64,000 bases of DNA from Aquabacterium sp. CECT 9606 (GTDB taxonomy: Bacteria > Pseudomonadota > Gammaproteobacteria > Burkholderiales > Burkholderiaceae_C). Positions 11,833 to 21,198 of this stretch are shown piece after piece. Location: the NCBI RefSeq assembly GCF_918741295.1, contig NZ_CAKKNB010000001.1, positions 1,178,001 to 1,242,000 of the forward strand, in the 5' to 3' direction. The position numbers and the translations under genes were made by a program. Position 1 is the first letter of the stretch; each line of letters opens with the position of its first letter. The notes under the pieces were generated by a model. It was not told the DNA's origin, did no database searches, and saw only the letters and a program-made list of their open reading frames with translations.

Positions 11833-11839
11833 GGCGGTG

Positions 11840-12403
11840 TCAGCGGTCGAGCCTGATGCGGACGGTGACGCCGCGCAGTGCTGCATTGGCGGGGCGCTGC
11901 GCGATGAGGCGTCCGATGCCGATGTCGGTGGTGTCGATTTGCCAGCCGCTTTGCTCGAACGAGTTGGGCTGGGTGTTGATGGGGGCTGGCAGGTCGGGCG
12001 CGGGCTGGCCTTGCACCCAGTGCATCAAGGCGGCCAAAGGCAGGGGTTCCCCAAGCACTTCCTGGCTGAGCTCGCCCAGGGTGCTGAAGTGGCGGTTGCC
12101 CTGGTCGGTTTGCAACCAGGCCTCTGTGTCGGTCCAGTGCACGCGAGCCACCTGGCTGCCCATGGGGGTCATCAGGTCCAACTGTCCACCTTGTGGTCCG
12201 CCGTTGAAGAAGAAGCCCATGCTCACGCCTTTGGCCTCCAGGCCTTGGAAGGCCTGCAGCTTGACGCTGAGTTGGCCTTGCAGGGCCAATTGGCCCGCAG
12301 CCGTGGTCTGTGGCACTGTGCCGGGCGGCCGCCCAGGGAACTGCGAGCAAGCGCTCAGGCAAGCCACCAGCACAGTGGCAATCGAGGCATGCTTGAAGCT
12401 CAC
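11840..12403 (-). CDS. lolB: Outer-membrane lipoprotein receptor LolB
   Basis: Receives lipoproteins from LolA and inserts them in the outer membrane. About 187 residues from a GTG start that overlaps the stop of the upstream TPR gene (GTGA). The signal peptide ends in a lipobox 'LSAC' at Cys18, followed by the LolB core: 'LQGQLSVKL', 'GFFFNGGPQGGQLDLMTPMG' and 'LPLAALMHWVQGQPAP'. The lolB-ispE-tRNA-prs order is the standard one. Confidence 0.92.
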   Translation of the reverse strand: MSFKHASIATVLVACLSACSQFPGRPPGTVPQTTAAGQLALQGQLSVKLQAFQGLEAKGVSMGFFFNGGPQGGQLDLMTPMGSQVARVHWTDTEAWLQTDQGNRHFSTLGELSQEVLGEPLPLAALMHWVQGQPAPDLPAPINTQPNSFEQSGWQIDTTDIGIGRLIAQRPANAALRGVTVRIRLDR

Positions 12404-14235
12404 AGCTGGACTTGCAGGCGCTTGATGGTGTCGAGCAAGGACTCGTTCTTGGCATCGCGTGCCTGGGCCTTGCGCCAGACCTTGATGGCTTCGTCGCGCT
12501 CGCCTTGCGACCACATCACCTCGCCCAAGTGGGCGGCGATTTCGGGGTCGGGGCGGGCCTTGTAGGCCTGGCGCAGCAGGGCCAGTGCTTCATTGATCCG
12601 GCCGCTGCGGAACTCGAGCCAACCGAGGCTGTCGGTGATGAAGGGGTCGCCAGGGCGCAGGTCCAGCGCCTTGCGGATCAAGGCGCGGGCTTCGTCCAGG
12701 CGCAGATTGCGGTCGGCCAGGCTGTAGCCCAGGGCGTTGTACGCGTTGGCGTTGTCGGGCTTGAGCTCAATGGCCCGCCGCAACAGTTTTTCCATCTCGT
12801 CGTACTTGTGCTGGTGCTCGGCCAGCATGGCCTGCTCATAGAGCAAATCGGCGTCGTCGGGGAAGCGCTGGTTGGCCTCGGCCATCACGGCGTAGGCGGC
12901 ATCCCATTCATTGAGGTCGCGCAGCAGTTGCGTTTCAGCTTGCAACTTGGCCAAGGCGTCGCGTGGTTCACTCTCAGGCATGGCCCGGATCAAGGCGCGG
13001 CCCTCTGCCAATTTGCCTTGCTTGGCCATGAGCTTGGCGCGCTGACTCTGGATGAGCAGGCTGGTGTCGGATTTTTCCACCCGTTGCAGCCATTCAAGCG
13101 CGGCTTGCCAGTTGCCGCGTTGCTCTTCGACCTGGGCCAACAGGGTGTAGGCCTGCTCTTCGCTGGTGTCGGCATCCACGGCCAACTGCACCGGGTCAAG
13201 CGCGCCAGTTTTGGTGTCGCCACCGGCTGATTTGCCGGATGCGGGCTTTTTCAGGGCCAGGAAATGCTGCAGGGCCACTTCGGCCTGGTCGGGCTGGTGC
13301 AGTTCCAGGCGCACCGCGGCCAGGGTCAGCCAGGCGCTGATCTGGTCAGGCTGTGCCTTGACCACGGCGTCCAGTTGCTCGGCCGCCTCGCTCATGCGCT
13401 GCAAGCCAGCGAGCTTGCGTGCGTAGGCCAGGCGCAGCAGTGGGGGGGCATCGCTGCGTTCAAGTTGTTGGCGGATCAGGTCTTCGGCGCCGGGGGCCTC
13501 CTCCATCAGGTTGATGGCCAGCAAGCCGGCGCCCAGGCTTTGAGGCTGCAGCGCCTTGGCCTTCTTGGCCGCGTCCATGGCTTTGTTGGTGTCCTTGGCG
13601 GCCAGCCAGCCTTCACCGCTGGCCACCCAGGCTTCGGCCAGCGCGGGCTGTCGCGTGCGCCATGGCTGGGTGACTTCGTCAATGACCTGGGCGGCGGCTT
13701 GTCGGTCAGACAATCGGGCCAGCGAGCGGGGCAGCGAGGCGATCATCGCTGGTTGCTGCGGCGTGGGGCTGAGTTGGATGAGCGATTTGAGCGGATCGAC
13801 CAAGTCCTTGCTGCGGCCCAGCGCCAACAAAATCTGCACGTTGAATTCGGCGGCCTCTTTGGATTGCGGCGAGGCCTGACGCCACGCCTTGGCCGCCGTC
13901 AGGGCTTCTTCCCCCGCTCGGGCCTGCAGGGCGATTTCAACCGCGCGTTTGAACAGCTCGGGGTTGCGGTGCTTGCGGGCCAGCTCGAGGTAGATCTGGT
14001 AGGCAGTTCCGACGTTGCCGCTGCGGGCCTGGACCTCGCTCACCAGTGTTTGGTAGAACAAGGCGCTGTCCATGCGCGAGTTCTGAAATGCCGGCGTGGA
14101 TTCGGCCTCCGCGGGCGCTGCAGCGCCGGCCGCCCAGCCCAAGGCAGGACCACCCAGCAACAGCCCTGTCAGGGCCAAAGCCCGGCTGAGGGTTTTCAAA
14201 GAATGGGGAAGCGGGGTGGCGGTCAGTGCAGGCAT
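12400..14235 (-). CDS. Secreted/periplasmic tetratricopeptide-repeat protein
   Basis: 611 residues. An N-terminal signal-like segment ('[22 protein letters not shown]') is followed by a long array of TPR-like helical hairpins. The clearest repeats are near the C-terminus: '[25 protein letters not shown]', '[16 protein letters not shown]' and '[25 protein letters not shown]'. This protein is regularly encoded upstream of lolB in Burkholderiales, where a role in envelope assembly is suspected but unproven. Its stop overlaps the lolB GTG start. Divergent from mutM. Confidence 0.88.
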   Translation of the reverse strand: MPALTATPLPHSLKTLSRALALTGLLLGGPALGWAAGAAAPAEAESTPAFQNSRMDSALFYQTLVSEVQARSGNVGTAYQIYLELARKHRNPELFKRAVEIALQARAGEEALTAAKAWRQASPQSKEAAEFNVQILLALGRSKDLVDPLKSLIQLSPTPQQPAMIASLPRSLARLSDRQAAAQVIDEVTQPWRTRQPALAEAWVASGEGWLAAKDTNKAMDAAKKAKALQPQSLGAGLLAINLMEEAPGAEDLIRQQLERSDAPPLLRLAYARKLAGLQRMSEAAEQLDAVVKAQPDQISAWLTLAAVRLELHQPDQAEVALQHFLALKKPASGKSAGGDTKTGALDPVQLAVDADTSEEQAYTLLAQVEEQRGNWQAALEWLQRVEKSDTSLLIQSQRAKLMAKQGKLAEGRALIRAMPESEPRDALAKLQAETQLLRDLNEWDAAYAVMAEANQRFPDDADLLYEQAMLAEHQHKYDEMEKLLRRAIELKPDNANAYNALGYSLADRNLRLDEARALIRKALDLRPGDPFITDSLGWLEFRSGRINEALALLRQAYKARPDPEIAAHLGEVMWSQGERDEAIKVWRKAQARDAKNESLLDTIKRLQVQL

Positions 14236-14288
14236 GGACTCTCCGTGGTTGTGGCCATTCTATTGATACGGCATCGATAATGCGGTCC

Positions 14289-15131
14289 ATGCCTGAATTG
14301 CCCGAGGTTGAAGTCACCCGCCAGAGTTTTGCGTCCCGAATTCTGGGTGCCCAGGTTTTGTCGCTGCGCATGGGCAAACCTCTGCGTTGGCCCCTGGGTT
14401 GTGATCCTGGCCGATTGGAGGGCGCCACGGTCGGTGCCGTGTTGCGCCGGGGTAAATATTTGTGGGTGCCCTTGAGCCCGGCTGGCGTTTCCGCTGAAAG
14501 CCCGCCCGAAGGCTTGCTGGTGCACTTGGGCATGTCGGGCGCCTTGAGCTTTGCGAAGTCATTAGGGCCCGCGGGCCCGCATGACCATTTCGAGTTGGAC
14601 ACCACCGCAGGTTTGCTGAGGCTGACCGATCCAAGGCGTTTTGGTGCGGTGGTGTGGGGCGCCTCCATGGCATCGGGCCTGCCCGCGCGCCTGCTGGCCG
14701 GCTTGGGGCTGGAGCCGTTTGACGAAGCCATGACGGGGGCCTACCTGCACCAGCGCCTGAAAGGCCGCAAGGTTTCCATCAAACAGGCTTTGCTGGCGGG
14801 CGACATCGTGGTGGGCGCGGGCAACATCTACGCTTGCGAGGCCTTGTTCATGGCCGGCATTGACCCGCAACTGGCCGCTGGCCGCCTCAGCCGCGCCCGT
14901 TGTGATCGGCTGGTGCTGGCGGTGCAAGAGGTGCTGCACCAGGCACTGGCCATGGGCGGCTCCAGCCTGCGCGATTTCAAGGACGCTCATGGCAGCCTGG
15001 GGCACTTTCAGCTCAGCACGCGGGTGTATGGCCGTGAAGGCGAGCCTTGCCGGAACTGCGCGACTGCTGTTCGTCGAATGCTGCAAGGTCAGCGTTCGAC
15101 GTTCTTTTGCCCGGTTTGCCAGAAAAAATAG
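14289..15131 (+). CDS. mutM: Formamidopyrimidine-DNA glycosylase (Fpg/MutM)
   Basis: Removes 8-oxoguanine and cuts the abasic site. 280 residues starting '[12 protein letters not shown]', with catalytic Pro2 and Glu3. A conserved Lys is in 'GKYLWVPL', the 'NIYACEALF' helix-two-turn-helix follows, and the C-terminal zinc finger is 'CRNC...CPVCQKK'. The start is fixed by the need for Pro as residue 2. mutY, which acts on the same lesion opposite A, lies one gene downstream. Confidence 0.97.
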   Translation: MPELPEVEVTRQSFASRILGAQVLSLRMGKPLRWPLGCDPGRLEGATVGAVLRRGKYLWVPLSPAGVSAESPPEGLLVHLGMSGALSFAKSLGPAGPHDHFELDTTAGLLRLTDPRRFGAVVWGASMASGLPARLLAGLGLEPFDEAMTGAYLHQRLKGRKVSIKQALLAGDIVVGAGNIYACEALFMAGIDPQLAAGRLSRARCDRLVLAVQEVLHQALAMGGSSLRDFKDAHGSLGHFQLSTRVYGREGEPCRNCATAVRRMLQGQRSTFFCPVCQKK

Positions 15132-15197
15132 TAAGGCGTGGTTACAGGCGGCCTTTTCACGTCTTTACATTGGCGCCTTACGCTAGGATGAGCTCCC

Positions 15198-17231
15198 ATG
15201 ATGCCTACCTTCGCCAGTAACCTGGACGCCCTGGGACAGTGGCGCGTTGCCACCGATGCCAAGCTTGCTGACCTGGCGCGCTTTGCGCGCGAGCAGGACT
15301 TGCTCAACGAAGCGTCGGCTGAATGGTTCGAGGCCATGCGCCATCGCTTGTCTGGCGAAAAGCTCATGGTGGCCTTCGTGGCCGAGTTTTCGCGCGGCAA
15401 ATCCGAGCTGATCAACGCGATCTTCTTCTCGGACAAGGGGCGGCGCATGATGCCCGCTTCGGCCGGCCGCACCACCATGTGCCCGGTGGAATTGGGCTAC
15501 GACGCGGAAGATCCGGTGGGCCTGTCCCTGCTGCCGATCGATACCCGGCTGCAGGCGGCTTCCCTGGCCGAGTTTCGGCTGCAACCCCAGGCCTGGACCC
15601 ACATCGCACTTGACCTGAGCAACCCCGATGGCATGGCCCAGGCTTTGGGCGAGGTCGTGCGAACCCGCTTGGTGACCAAGGAAGAAGCCAAGTTGCTGGG
15701 CTTCTGGGACGACGAGCGTGTTGAAGACAACCCTCCTTTGCAAGAGGGTGACAAGGTCGAGGTGCCGGTGTGGCGCCACGCCCGCATCAATCTGCCGCAC
15801 CCCTTGCTCAAACGCGGGCTGGTGGTGCTGGACACTCCTGGCCTGAACGCCATCGGCACGGAACCTGAACTGACGCTGGGCCTGCTGCCCCAAGCGCATG
15901 CCACGGTGTTCATCCTGGGCGCCGACACGGGCGTCACCAAATCCGATTTGAGCATCTGGCGAGACCACCTGTGTGGCCCTGCGCTGGCCCGCTTTGTCGC
16001 TTTGAACAAGATCGACTCCTTGTCAGACCCGCTGAGCACGCCTCAGCAGGTGGAGGACGTGATCCACCGCCAATGCGAGAGCGTGGCGCAGACGCTTGAA
16101 ATCCCGCCAGAACACGTGTTCCCGATTTCGGCCCGGCAAGCGCTGGCCGCTCGCCTGGGTGGCGATGCCGCCGGCCTGAGTGCCAGCCGCCTGGAGTCCT
16201 TCGAAACCGCCTTGTCGGAAGGCCTTTTGCCCAAGCGGCGCCAGATGCTGGCCGATTCGGCCATCGAGGGTGCGCGTCAGTTTCAATCGCAGTTGGGCCG
16301 CCGGTTTGGCGAGCTGCGCCGCCAGCATGCCGAGCAATTGCTCGAGTTGCGCGGCTTGCGTGGCAAGAGCACTGGCAAGGTCCAGTTGATGTTGCAGCGC
16401 GTGCAGGCCGAAGCCACCGAGTTTGAGCAATGCACGGCCCGCTTGTCGGCCATGCGCAGCGTGCATTCGCGCATGCTGAAGGCGGCTTTGCATGATTTGT
16501 CGTCCGACCGTTTGCGCCAAGAAGTGGATGTGTTGGGGCAGGTGCTGGGTGGTTCTTGGCTGCCCCTGGGCGCCAAAAAAGCATTTGTGGATTTATGCGG
16601 GCGCTTGCGCTTGCTGATCGAGCAGGCCCAGCAGCGCAATGACGAAACCCATTCAATGTTGGTGGCTTCGTTCGCCAAGCTCAATGCCGAGTTTGGCTTC
16701 AGCTTGCTGGCCGAGCAGCAGTTGGATGTGCGCAAGTACACGGACGACCTGACGCTGATCGAGCGCAATTACGTGCAGTACCTGGGCTTGAGTCAGGCCT
16801 TCCGCCTGGCCCAGCCGGGGTTCCAGGAGCAGTTCCGCCGCATGTTGATCTCGCGTTTGCGGGTGGTGTTCGAGACCGTCAGCAACGATATCGAGCTCTG
16901 GAACAAGACGGCTTCCGCCCAAGTGGACAGCCAACTGCGTGAGCGCCGCCGCAACTTCAAGCGCCGCTATGAATCGCTGGACCGCATCCAGTCGGCGTCC
17001 AATGAACTGGACACCCGCCTGCAGGAAGTCCAGGCGCAAGACGAGCGGGTGCTGCAACTGCAGACGCGTTTGAACACGCTGATCGAAGAGTTGGTGGCCC
17101 AGGCGCAAGCCGAGGTGGTGCTGGGTGGCCCAGAGGGCCATGCGTCCGTGTCCGAGTATCTGAAAGCCGCGCACATCGAGCCCATTTCCCTGAACCTGTC
17201 GGGCGCTGACGAGGTATCGCAAGGGGCATGA
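15198..17231 (+). CDS. Dynamin-like GTPase
   Basis: 677 residues. GTPase motifs: P-loop-like 'AEFSRGKSELINAIFF' near 60, where Ala replaces the usual first Gly; switch I region 'PASAGRTTMCPVEL'; G3 'DTPGLNAIG' near 214; G4 'NKIDSLSDP' near 270. The C-terminal 350 residues are long helices ('LRGLRGKSTGKVQLMLQRVQAEATEFEQ') as in bacterial dynamins that remodel membranes. It sits between mutM and mutY, and its stop overlaps the mutY start (ATGA). No evidence links it to DNA repair beyond position. Confidence 0.88.
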   Translation: MMPTFASNLDALGQWRVATDAKLADLARFAREQDLLNEASAEWFEAMRHRLSGEKLMVAFVAEFSRGKSELINAIFFSDKGRRMMPASAGRTTMCPVELGYDAEDPVGLSLLPIDTRLQAASLAEFRLQPQAWTHIALDLSNPDGMAQALGEVVRTRLVTKEEAKLLGFWDDERVEDNPPLQEGDKVEVPVWRHARINLPHPLLKRGLVVLDTPGLNAIGTEPELTLGLLPQAHATVFILGADTGVTKSDLSIWRDHLCGPALARFVALNKIDSLSDPLSTPQQVEDVIHRQCESVAQTLEIPPEHVFPISARQALAARLGGDAAGLSASRLESFETALSEGLLPKRRQMLADSAIEGARQFQSQLGRRFGELRRQHAEQLLELRGLRGKSTGKVQLMLQRVQAEATEFEQCTARLSAMRSVHSRMLKAALHDLSSDRLRQEVDVLGQVLGGSWLPLGAKKAFVDLCGRLRLLIEQAQQRNDETHSMLVASFAKLNAEFGFSLLAEQQLDVRKYTDDLTLIERNYVQYLGLSQAFRLAQPGFQEQFRRMLISRLRVVFETVSNDIELWNKTASAQVDSQLRERRRNFKRRYESLDRIQSASNELDTRLQEVQAQDERVLQLQTRLNTLIEELVAQAQAEVVLGGPEGHASVSEYLKAAHIEPISLNLSGADEVSQGA

Positions 17232-18358
17232 GGCGGCAGGCTACCCAAGCCGCCTTGTTGATGGTCGATTCTTCACACGAGTTGCAGCAACGGGCCCAGG
17301 CGCTCAATCCTGACTTGGCGGACCGCCTTGTGGCCTGGCAGCGCCAGGAAGGGCGGCACCATTTGCCGTGGCAAGGCGTGCGAGATCCCTACCGCGTCTG
17401 GCTGTCCGAGATCATGCTGCAGCAGACCCAGGTCAGCACCGTGCTGGTGTACTTTGACCGGTTTCTGGCGCGTTTTCCGGATGTGGCTTCGCTGGCCGCA
17501 GCGCCGCTTGACGACGTGCTGACCTTGTGGGCTGGGCTGGGTTATTACACCCGTGCCCGCAACCTGCACAAGTGCGCTCAGGCGGTGATGGTCGAGCATG
17601 GTGGGCAATTCCCCGCCACGGCTGAATTGCTGGAGACTTTGCCGGGCATTGGCCGATCGACGGCGGCGGCCATCGCGTCCTTCTGCTTTGACGAGCGCGC
17701 CACCATCCTGGATGGCAATGTGAAGCGCGTGTTGACGCGGGTCATGGCTTGGGGGCAGGACCTGGCTCTCTCGGCGAACGAGAAGGCGCTTTGGCAAGCG
17801 GCGGTATTGGTCTTGCCGCGCCGGGGCCGTGACATGCCTTCGTACACGCAAGGTTTGATGGACTTGGGCGCCACGGTGTGCACGCAGCGCAAGCCTTCTT
17901 GCCTGATGTGCCCCTGGGTTGACCTGTGCCAGGCGCGTGTCTTGGGGGCGCCTGAGACCTACCCGGTCAAGACGCGCAAGCTCAAGCGCAGCAAGCGCGA
18001 AAGCTGGTGCCTGTGGGTGGAGCAGGGCGATGCCGTGTGGCTGGTGCAGCGCCCTGGTACGGGCGTGTGGGCCAGTTTGTGGACCTTGCCCCTGTTCGAC
18101 AGCGAAGCCGATCTGCTGGCCGCGGCAGCGGCGCTGGGCTTGCCCGAGCCCGAAGCGCAACCGGTGGTCAACCACGTGCTGACCCACCTGGATTGGCGCT
18201 TGCACCCCATGCGCTCGGTCAGCCTCACTGGTTTGAACGAGGCCTTGATGCCCCACGGCAGCGGCGCCGACACCGACATCGCGGGCCGCTGGGTGCCTTT
18301 GGCCAAGCTGGCTTCGATTGGCTTGCCGGCACCTTTCCGGCGCTTTCTGGAAAGCTGA
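17228..18358 (+). CDS. mutY: A/G-specific adenine glycosylase
   Basis: Removes adenine mispaired with 8-oxoguanine. 376 residues: 'WQRQEGRHHLPWQGVRDPYRVWLSEIMLQQTQV' region, HhH 'LETLPGIGRSTAAAI', catalytic Asp in 'LDGNVKRVLTR', the [4Fe-4S] cluster 'CTQRKPSCLMCPWVDLC', and a C-terminal NUDIX-like 8-oxoG recognition domain (about 235-370). The ATG at 17228 overlaps the upstream stop; another ATG lies 11 codons in. Ends directly against convergent xthA with no spacer. Confidence 0.97.
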   Translation: MRRQATQAALLMVDSSHELQQRAQALNPDLADRLVAWQRQEGRHHLPWQGVRDPYRVWLSEIMLQQTQVSTVLVYFDRFLARFPDVASLAAAPLDDVLTLWAGLGYYTRARNLHKCAQAVMVEHGGQFPATAELLETLPGIGRSTAAAIASFCFDERATILDGNVKRVLTRVMAWGQDLALSANEKALWQAAVLVLPRRGRDMPSYTQGLMDLGATVCTQRKPSCLMCPWVDLCQARVLGAPETYPVKTRKLKRSKRESWCLWVEQGDAVWLVQRPGTGVWASLWTLPLFDSEADLLAAAAALGLPEPEAQPVVNHVLTHLDWRLHPMRSVSLTGLNEALMPHGSGADTDIAGRWVPLAKLASIGLPAPFRRFLES

Positions 18359-19144
18359 TCAGCCCAGCGTGACGATCACCGGCGCGTGGTCGCTGGGGCG
18401 TTCGTTTTTGCGCGGCACCTTGTCGATCATGCAGGCGGTGACATGCGGCTTCAGCGCGTCGCTGACCAGGATGTGGTCGATGCGCAGGCCTTGATTCTTG
18501 CGGAAAGCCAGGTTGCGGTAGTCCCACCAGCTCCAGGGCTTGGGCGGCTGCTCGAACAACCTGAACGCGTCGTGCAGACCCAATCCCACCAGCCTTTGAA
18601 AATGCTCGCGCTCTTGTGGGGTGCAGTGGATCTGGCCTGCCCACAGGACCGGGTCGTGCACGTCGGCGTCGGTGGGCGCGATGTTGAAGTCGCCCATCAG
18701 GACCAAGTTTGGGTGCATGAGCAGCTCTTGCTTGATGAACTGATTCAGTGCTTCCAGCCAGCCCATCTTGTAGACGAACTTGTCGCTGTCGGGCGCCTGG
18801 CCGTTGGGGAAGTAGCCACCCACCACCCGGATTGACCCCAGGGTGGCATGCGCCACGGTGCCCACGATCACGCGGGCTTGGTCGTCGTCGAAGCCGGGGA
18901 TGTTCTTGAGCACGGTGCTGCTGTCGACGCTGTCTCGTGTCAGCAGGGCCACGCCGTTGTAGGTCTTCTGGCCGAAGCAATGCGCCTGGTAGCCCGCGGC
19001 CGCCAGCTCCGCCAAAGGGAACTTGTCATCGGTCTGTTTGGTTTCCTGCAGCACGATGGCGTCCACCGGGTTGGCGGCCAGCCAGTCCAGCAATTGCGGC
19101 AGGCGCACGGTCAGGGAGTTGACGTTCCAGGTGGAGAGTTTCAT
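18359..19144 (-). CDS. xthA: Exodeoxyribonuclease III
   Basis: AP endonuclease / 3' exonuclease acting after MutM and MutY. 261 residues with 'STWNVNSL', metal-ligand Glu in 'LQETKQTDDKFP', 'GDFNIAPTDADV', 'WSWWDYR', 'RIDHILVSDAL' and C-terminal 'PSDHAPVIV'. With mutM and mutY this is a compact base-excision repair neighbourhood. It is the last clearly core gene before the accessory region. Confidence 0.96.
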   Translation of the reverse strand: MKLSTWNVNSLTVRLPQLLDWLAANPVDAIVLQETKQTDDKFPLAELAAAGYQAHCFGQKTYNGVALLTRDSVDSSTVLKNIPGFDDDQARVIVGTVAHATLGSIRVVGGYFPNGQAPDSDKFVYKMGWLEALNQFIKQELLMHPNLVLMGDFNIAPTDADVHDPVLWAGQIHCTPQEREHFQRLVGLGLHDAFRLFEQPPKPWSWWDYRNLAFRKNQGLRIDHILVSDALKPHVTACMIDKVPRKNERPSDHAPVIVTLG

Positions 19145-19205
19145 GAGTTTTCTAGCGCGTTGAATTTATTGATGTTTTTGTCTGAGTTTTGCTGATTTTT
19201 GCGTC

Positions 19206-19227
19206 TAGCTACCCACTTAGCTACCCA
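19206..19227. repeat. Two direct copies of TAGCTACCCA at the core/accessory boundary
   Basis: The 10-bp word TAGCTACCCA occurs at 19206-19215 and 19218-19227, separated by 2 bp (12-bp period, about one helical turn). It lies in the 290-bp gene-free stretch between xthA and the AbiEi-like gene, which is AT-richer near xthA. Closely spaced copies like these resemble recombinase arm-binding sites near island integrases, but no integrase gene is present, so this role is inference. Nothing else was recognised in the stretch. Confidence 0.45.
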
Positions 19228-19434
19228 AATGGTCTGTGCTTGACGACGTGCTCATCTGCTCCCAACTGGTGGCTGCATTATCTCGTCGGGAAGCGCTGGT
19301 CATCTGGATGTCGACAGCGATTTCCCCTCGCGGTAGCCGCCTCGCCGCACACAGCGTGGCCGGCGACGCTGGGTGCCTTGCAAAGATCGCCATTTCCTCC
19401 TAAGATTGCATGAAATTTCAATGAGAAATCAATC

Positions 19435-20046
19435 GTGGAAAGCGTTTCTGCTCCATCGAGGATGCTGGTAAGCGGTGCCGCCGAACGGCTGGCTGCCTTA
19501 TTGCGCCCCGGGCGCGTGTACCGGCGAGAGGATCTGGCAGAGATGAGCAATGCGGTGGACCGTCACGTGCGTGAGTTGGTCGCCGAGGGGCTTGTGAAGA
19601 AATTGGCGCAGGGCATGTACTACGTGCCGAGGGTGTCCAGCTTCGGTCCTGTACCGCCTGAGGATGCCGAGGTGGTTGGCAGCTTTCTTCGCGACAGTGA
19701 CTTCCTCGTGTTCTCGCCTTCGGCATACAACGCTGTGGGCCTGGGTACCACGCAGCTATACAACCGCACACTGGTCTACAACCACAAGCGGCATGGTGTG
19801 TTCAAGCTGGGCAATCGGCAGTTCGATTTCCGGGTGAAACCACGTTTCCCCAAAAAGCTCACGCCGGAGTTTTTGTTTGTCGATCTGCTCAACAACCTTG
19901 AGCAGTTGGCTGAAGATCGCGATGCTGTCTTGCGGCAAGCGCAGAGCAAGCTGTCTTCGTTTGACCTCGACAAGCTCAAACGCGCGCTCTCGACGTTTGG
20001 CTCTGTGGCGACCCGCAAGCGAGCCAAAGGTTGGCTGAGTGCCTGA
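19435..20046 (+). CDS. AbiEi/DUF6088-type antitoxin-like transcriptional regulator
   Basis: 203 residues from a GTG start. An N-terminal winged-helix-like segment ('RPGRVYRREDLAEMSNAVDRHVRELVAEGLVKKLAQGMYYVPR') is followed by a domain with 'FLVFSPSAYNAVGLGTTQLYNRTLVYNHKRHG'. This matches the antitoxin half of AbiE-like type IV toxin-antitoxin systems, which repress their own operon. The partner nucleotidyltransferase gene overlaps its 3' end by 8 bp but is broken. The antitoxin frame is intact. Confidence 0.75.
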   Translation: MESVSAPSRMLVSGAAERLAALLRPGRVYRREDLAEMSNAVDRHVRELVAEGLVKKLAQGMYYVPRVSSFGPVPPEDAEVVGSFLRDSDFLVFSPSAYNAVGLGTTQLYNRTLVYNHKRHGVFKLGNRQFDFRVKPRFPKKLTPEFLFVDLLNNLEQLAEDRDAVLRQAQSKLSSFDLDKLKRALSTFGSVATRKRAKGWLSA

Positions 20047-20707
20047 ATTTCTGCATCACCGCAAGGACTTCGGCGACCTGCTTGCCGTGGTCGCTGACGA
20101 ACGAAGCCTTGATCCGACATTGGTCGGGAAGGACTACTGGATCATGCATTGCCTTTTGGGGCTGCGAACTTAGGGGTTCAACTTCGAACTCAAGGGCGGC
20201 ACATCCTTGTCCAAGGGCTTCGGTGTCATCCACCGATTCTCGGAGGACATCGACATCCGGATCGCGCCTCCCAAAGAGCTGGAGGTCAAGACCGGCCGCC
20301 ATCACAACAAGGTCGCTCATGTCTCGTCCCGTCGGGCTTTCTATGACTGGCTGGCCACTAAAATCAGAATCCCGGGCATTTTTCAAGTCGCGCGTGATGA
20401 AGATTTCGACGACGAGAAGATGCGCAGCGGTGGCATTCGCCTGTCCTATGCAGCGCGCACGGCCCCATTGGCAGGTGTCAAAGACGGGATCTTGCTGGAG
20501 CTCGGCTTTGATGACACCGCACCCAACAGACCGGTGACAATCTCGTCCTGGGCGTGGGATACAGCAAGCGCACGCGGCGTATTAGTGGCAGACAACCGAG
20601 CTGTTGACGTGCCGTGCTACGCGCCTACCCACACCTTTGTCGAGAAGCTTCAGACGATTTCGACCAAGTACCGAAAGCTGGGAGAGGCACAGGGCTTCAC
20701 AAACTGA
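20039..20707 (+). pseudogene. Broken AbiEii-type nucleotidyltransferase (toxin)
   Basis: Starts at a GTG overlapping the AbiEi stop. The frame reads 'VPEFLHHRKDFGDLLAVVADE...DYWIMHCLLGLRT', then hits TAG at 20171-20173. It resumes in the same frame with 'GFNFELKGGTSLSKGFGVIHRFSEDIDIR', the conserved nucleotidyltransferase core. A single TTG-to-TAG change would explain the stop (inferred). The 3' end stops at 'TKYRKLGEAQGFTN', where sequence passes into an IS110-type fragment, so the C-terminal third is lost. A toxin made from an internal start would lack the N-terminus. Confidence 0.82.
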
Positions 20708-20933
20708 GGCGCCATGAGCCGCACGGTGTGCTCAAGCTCCTGCAGCTTGCGAGCCCAGTGGTGAGCGCTGCCGCAAGCCTCCATGCCGATCAGGCACGGC
20801 GTCATGTTCGCGAAGAAGGCGGCAACCTGGTCTCGCCTTAACTGCTTGCGCAACACCGCCTTGCCGCGCTCGTTCGCTCCGTGGACCTGGAATACGTTCT
20901 TGGCCAGGTCGATGCCAATTGTCGTGTCTGCAT
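20697..20933 (-). mobile_element. IS110-family transposase 5' fragment
   Basis: On the minus strand the frame reads 'TTIGIDLAKNVFQVHGANERGKAVLRKQL', then 'MTPCLIGMEACGSAHHWARKL' and 'HTVRLMAPQFVKP', the N-terminal DEDD-type region of IS110 transposases. It is cut off after about 80 residues at the junction with the AbiEii-like gene. An AAGGAG ribosome-binding site and ATG (20931-20933) precede it, but the ATG is out of frame with the conserved sequence. A dead remnant. Confidence 0.8.
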
Positions 20934-20952
20934 GGTGGACGCTCCTTCCGTT

Positions 20953-21120
20953 TCAAGTGGCCGACACGCGCCACTCTGCCGTCATCGGGTGGGGGCGTCC
21001 ATCCCATTGCTTACGAAGGATCTCTGGCGTCAGGGGAAAAACTTGGCCATCTTCAAGCGCAATAAGCCACTCCCGGTCTTGGCGCGCAGTCCGTTTGCCG
21101 AAGGGATATGGGGGGCTGCG
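20953..21120 (-). pseudogene. C-terminal fragment of an unidentified protein
   Basis: A minus-strand open stretch reads 'YPFGKRTARQDREWLIALED', then 'GQVFPLTPEILRKQWDGRPH', and ends 'AEWRVSAT' at a TGA (20953-20955), just upstream of the IS110 start. The composition looks like a real protein end, but no family is recognised and no start is seen. The remaining 21121-21198 shows nothing I can support. Confidence 0.3.
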
Positions 21121-21198
21121 GGATGGTCGACAGTCCCGGCGGGCGTTTGTGGGCGAGCCGGGCTGCTGCGTGAGCCTGTCGCGGAAAGTGGTGCCGTC

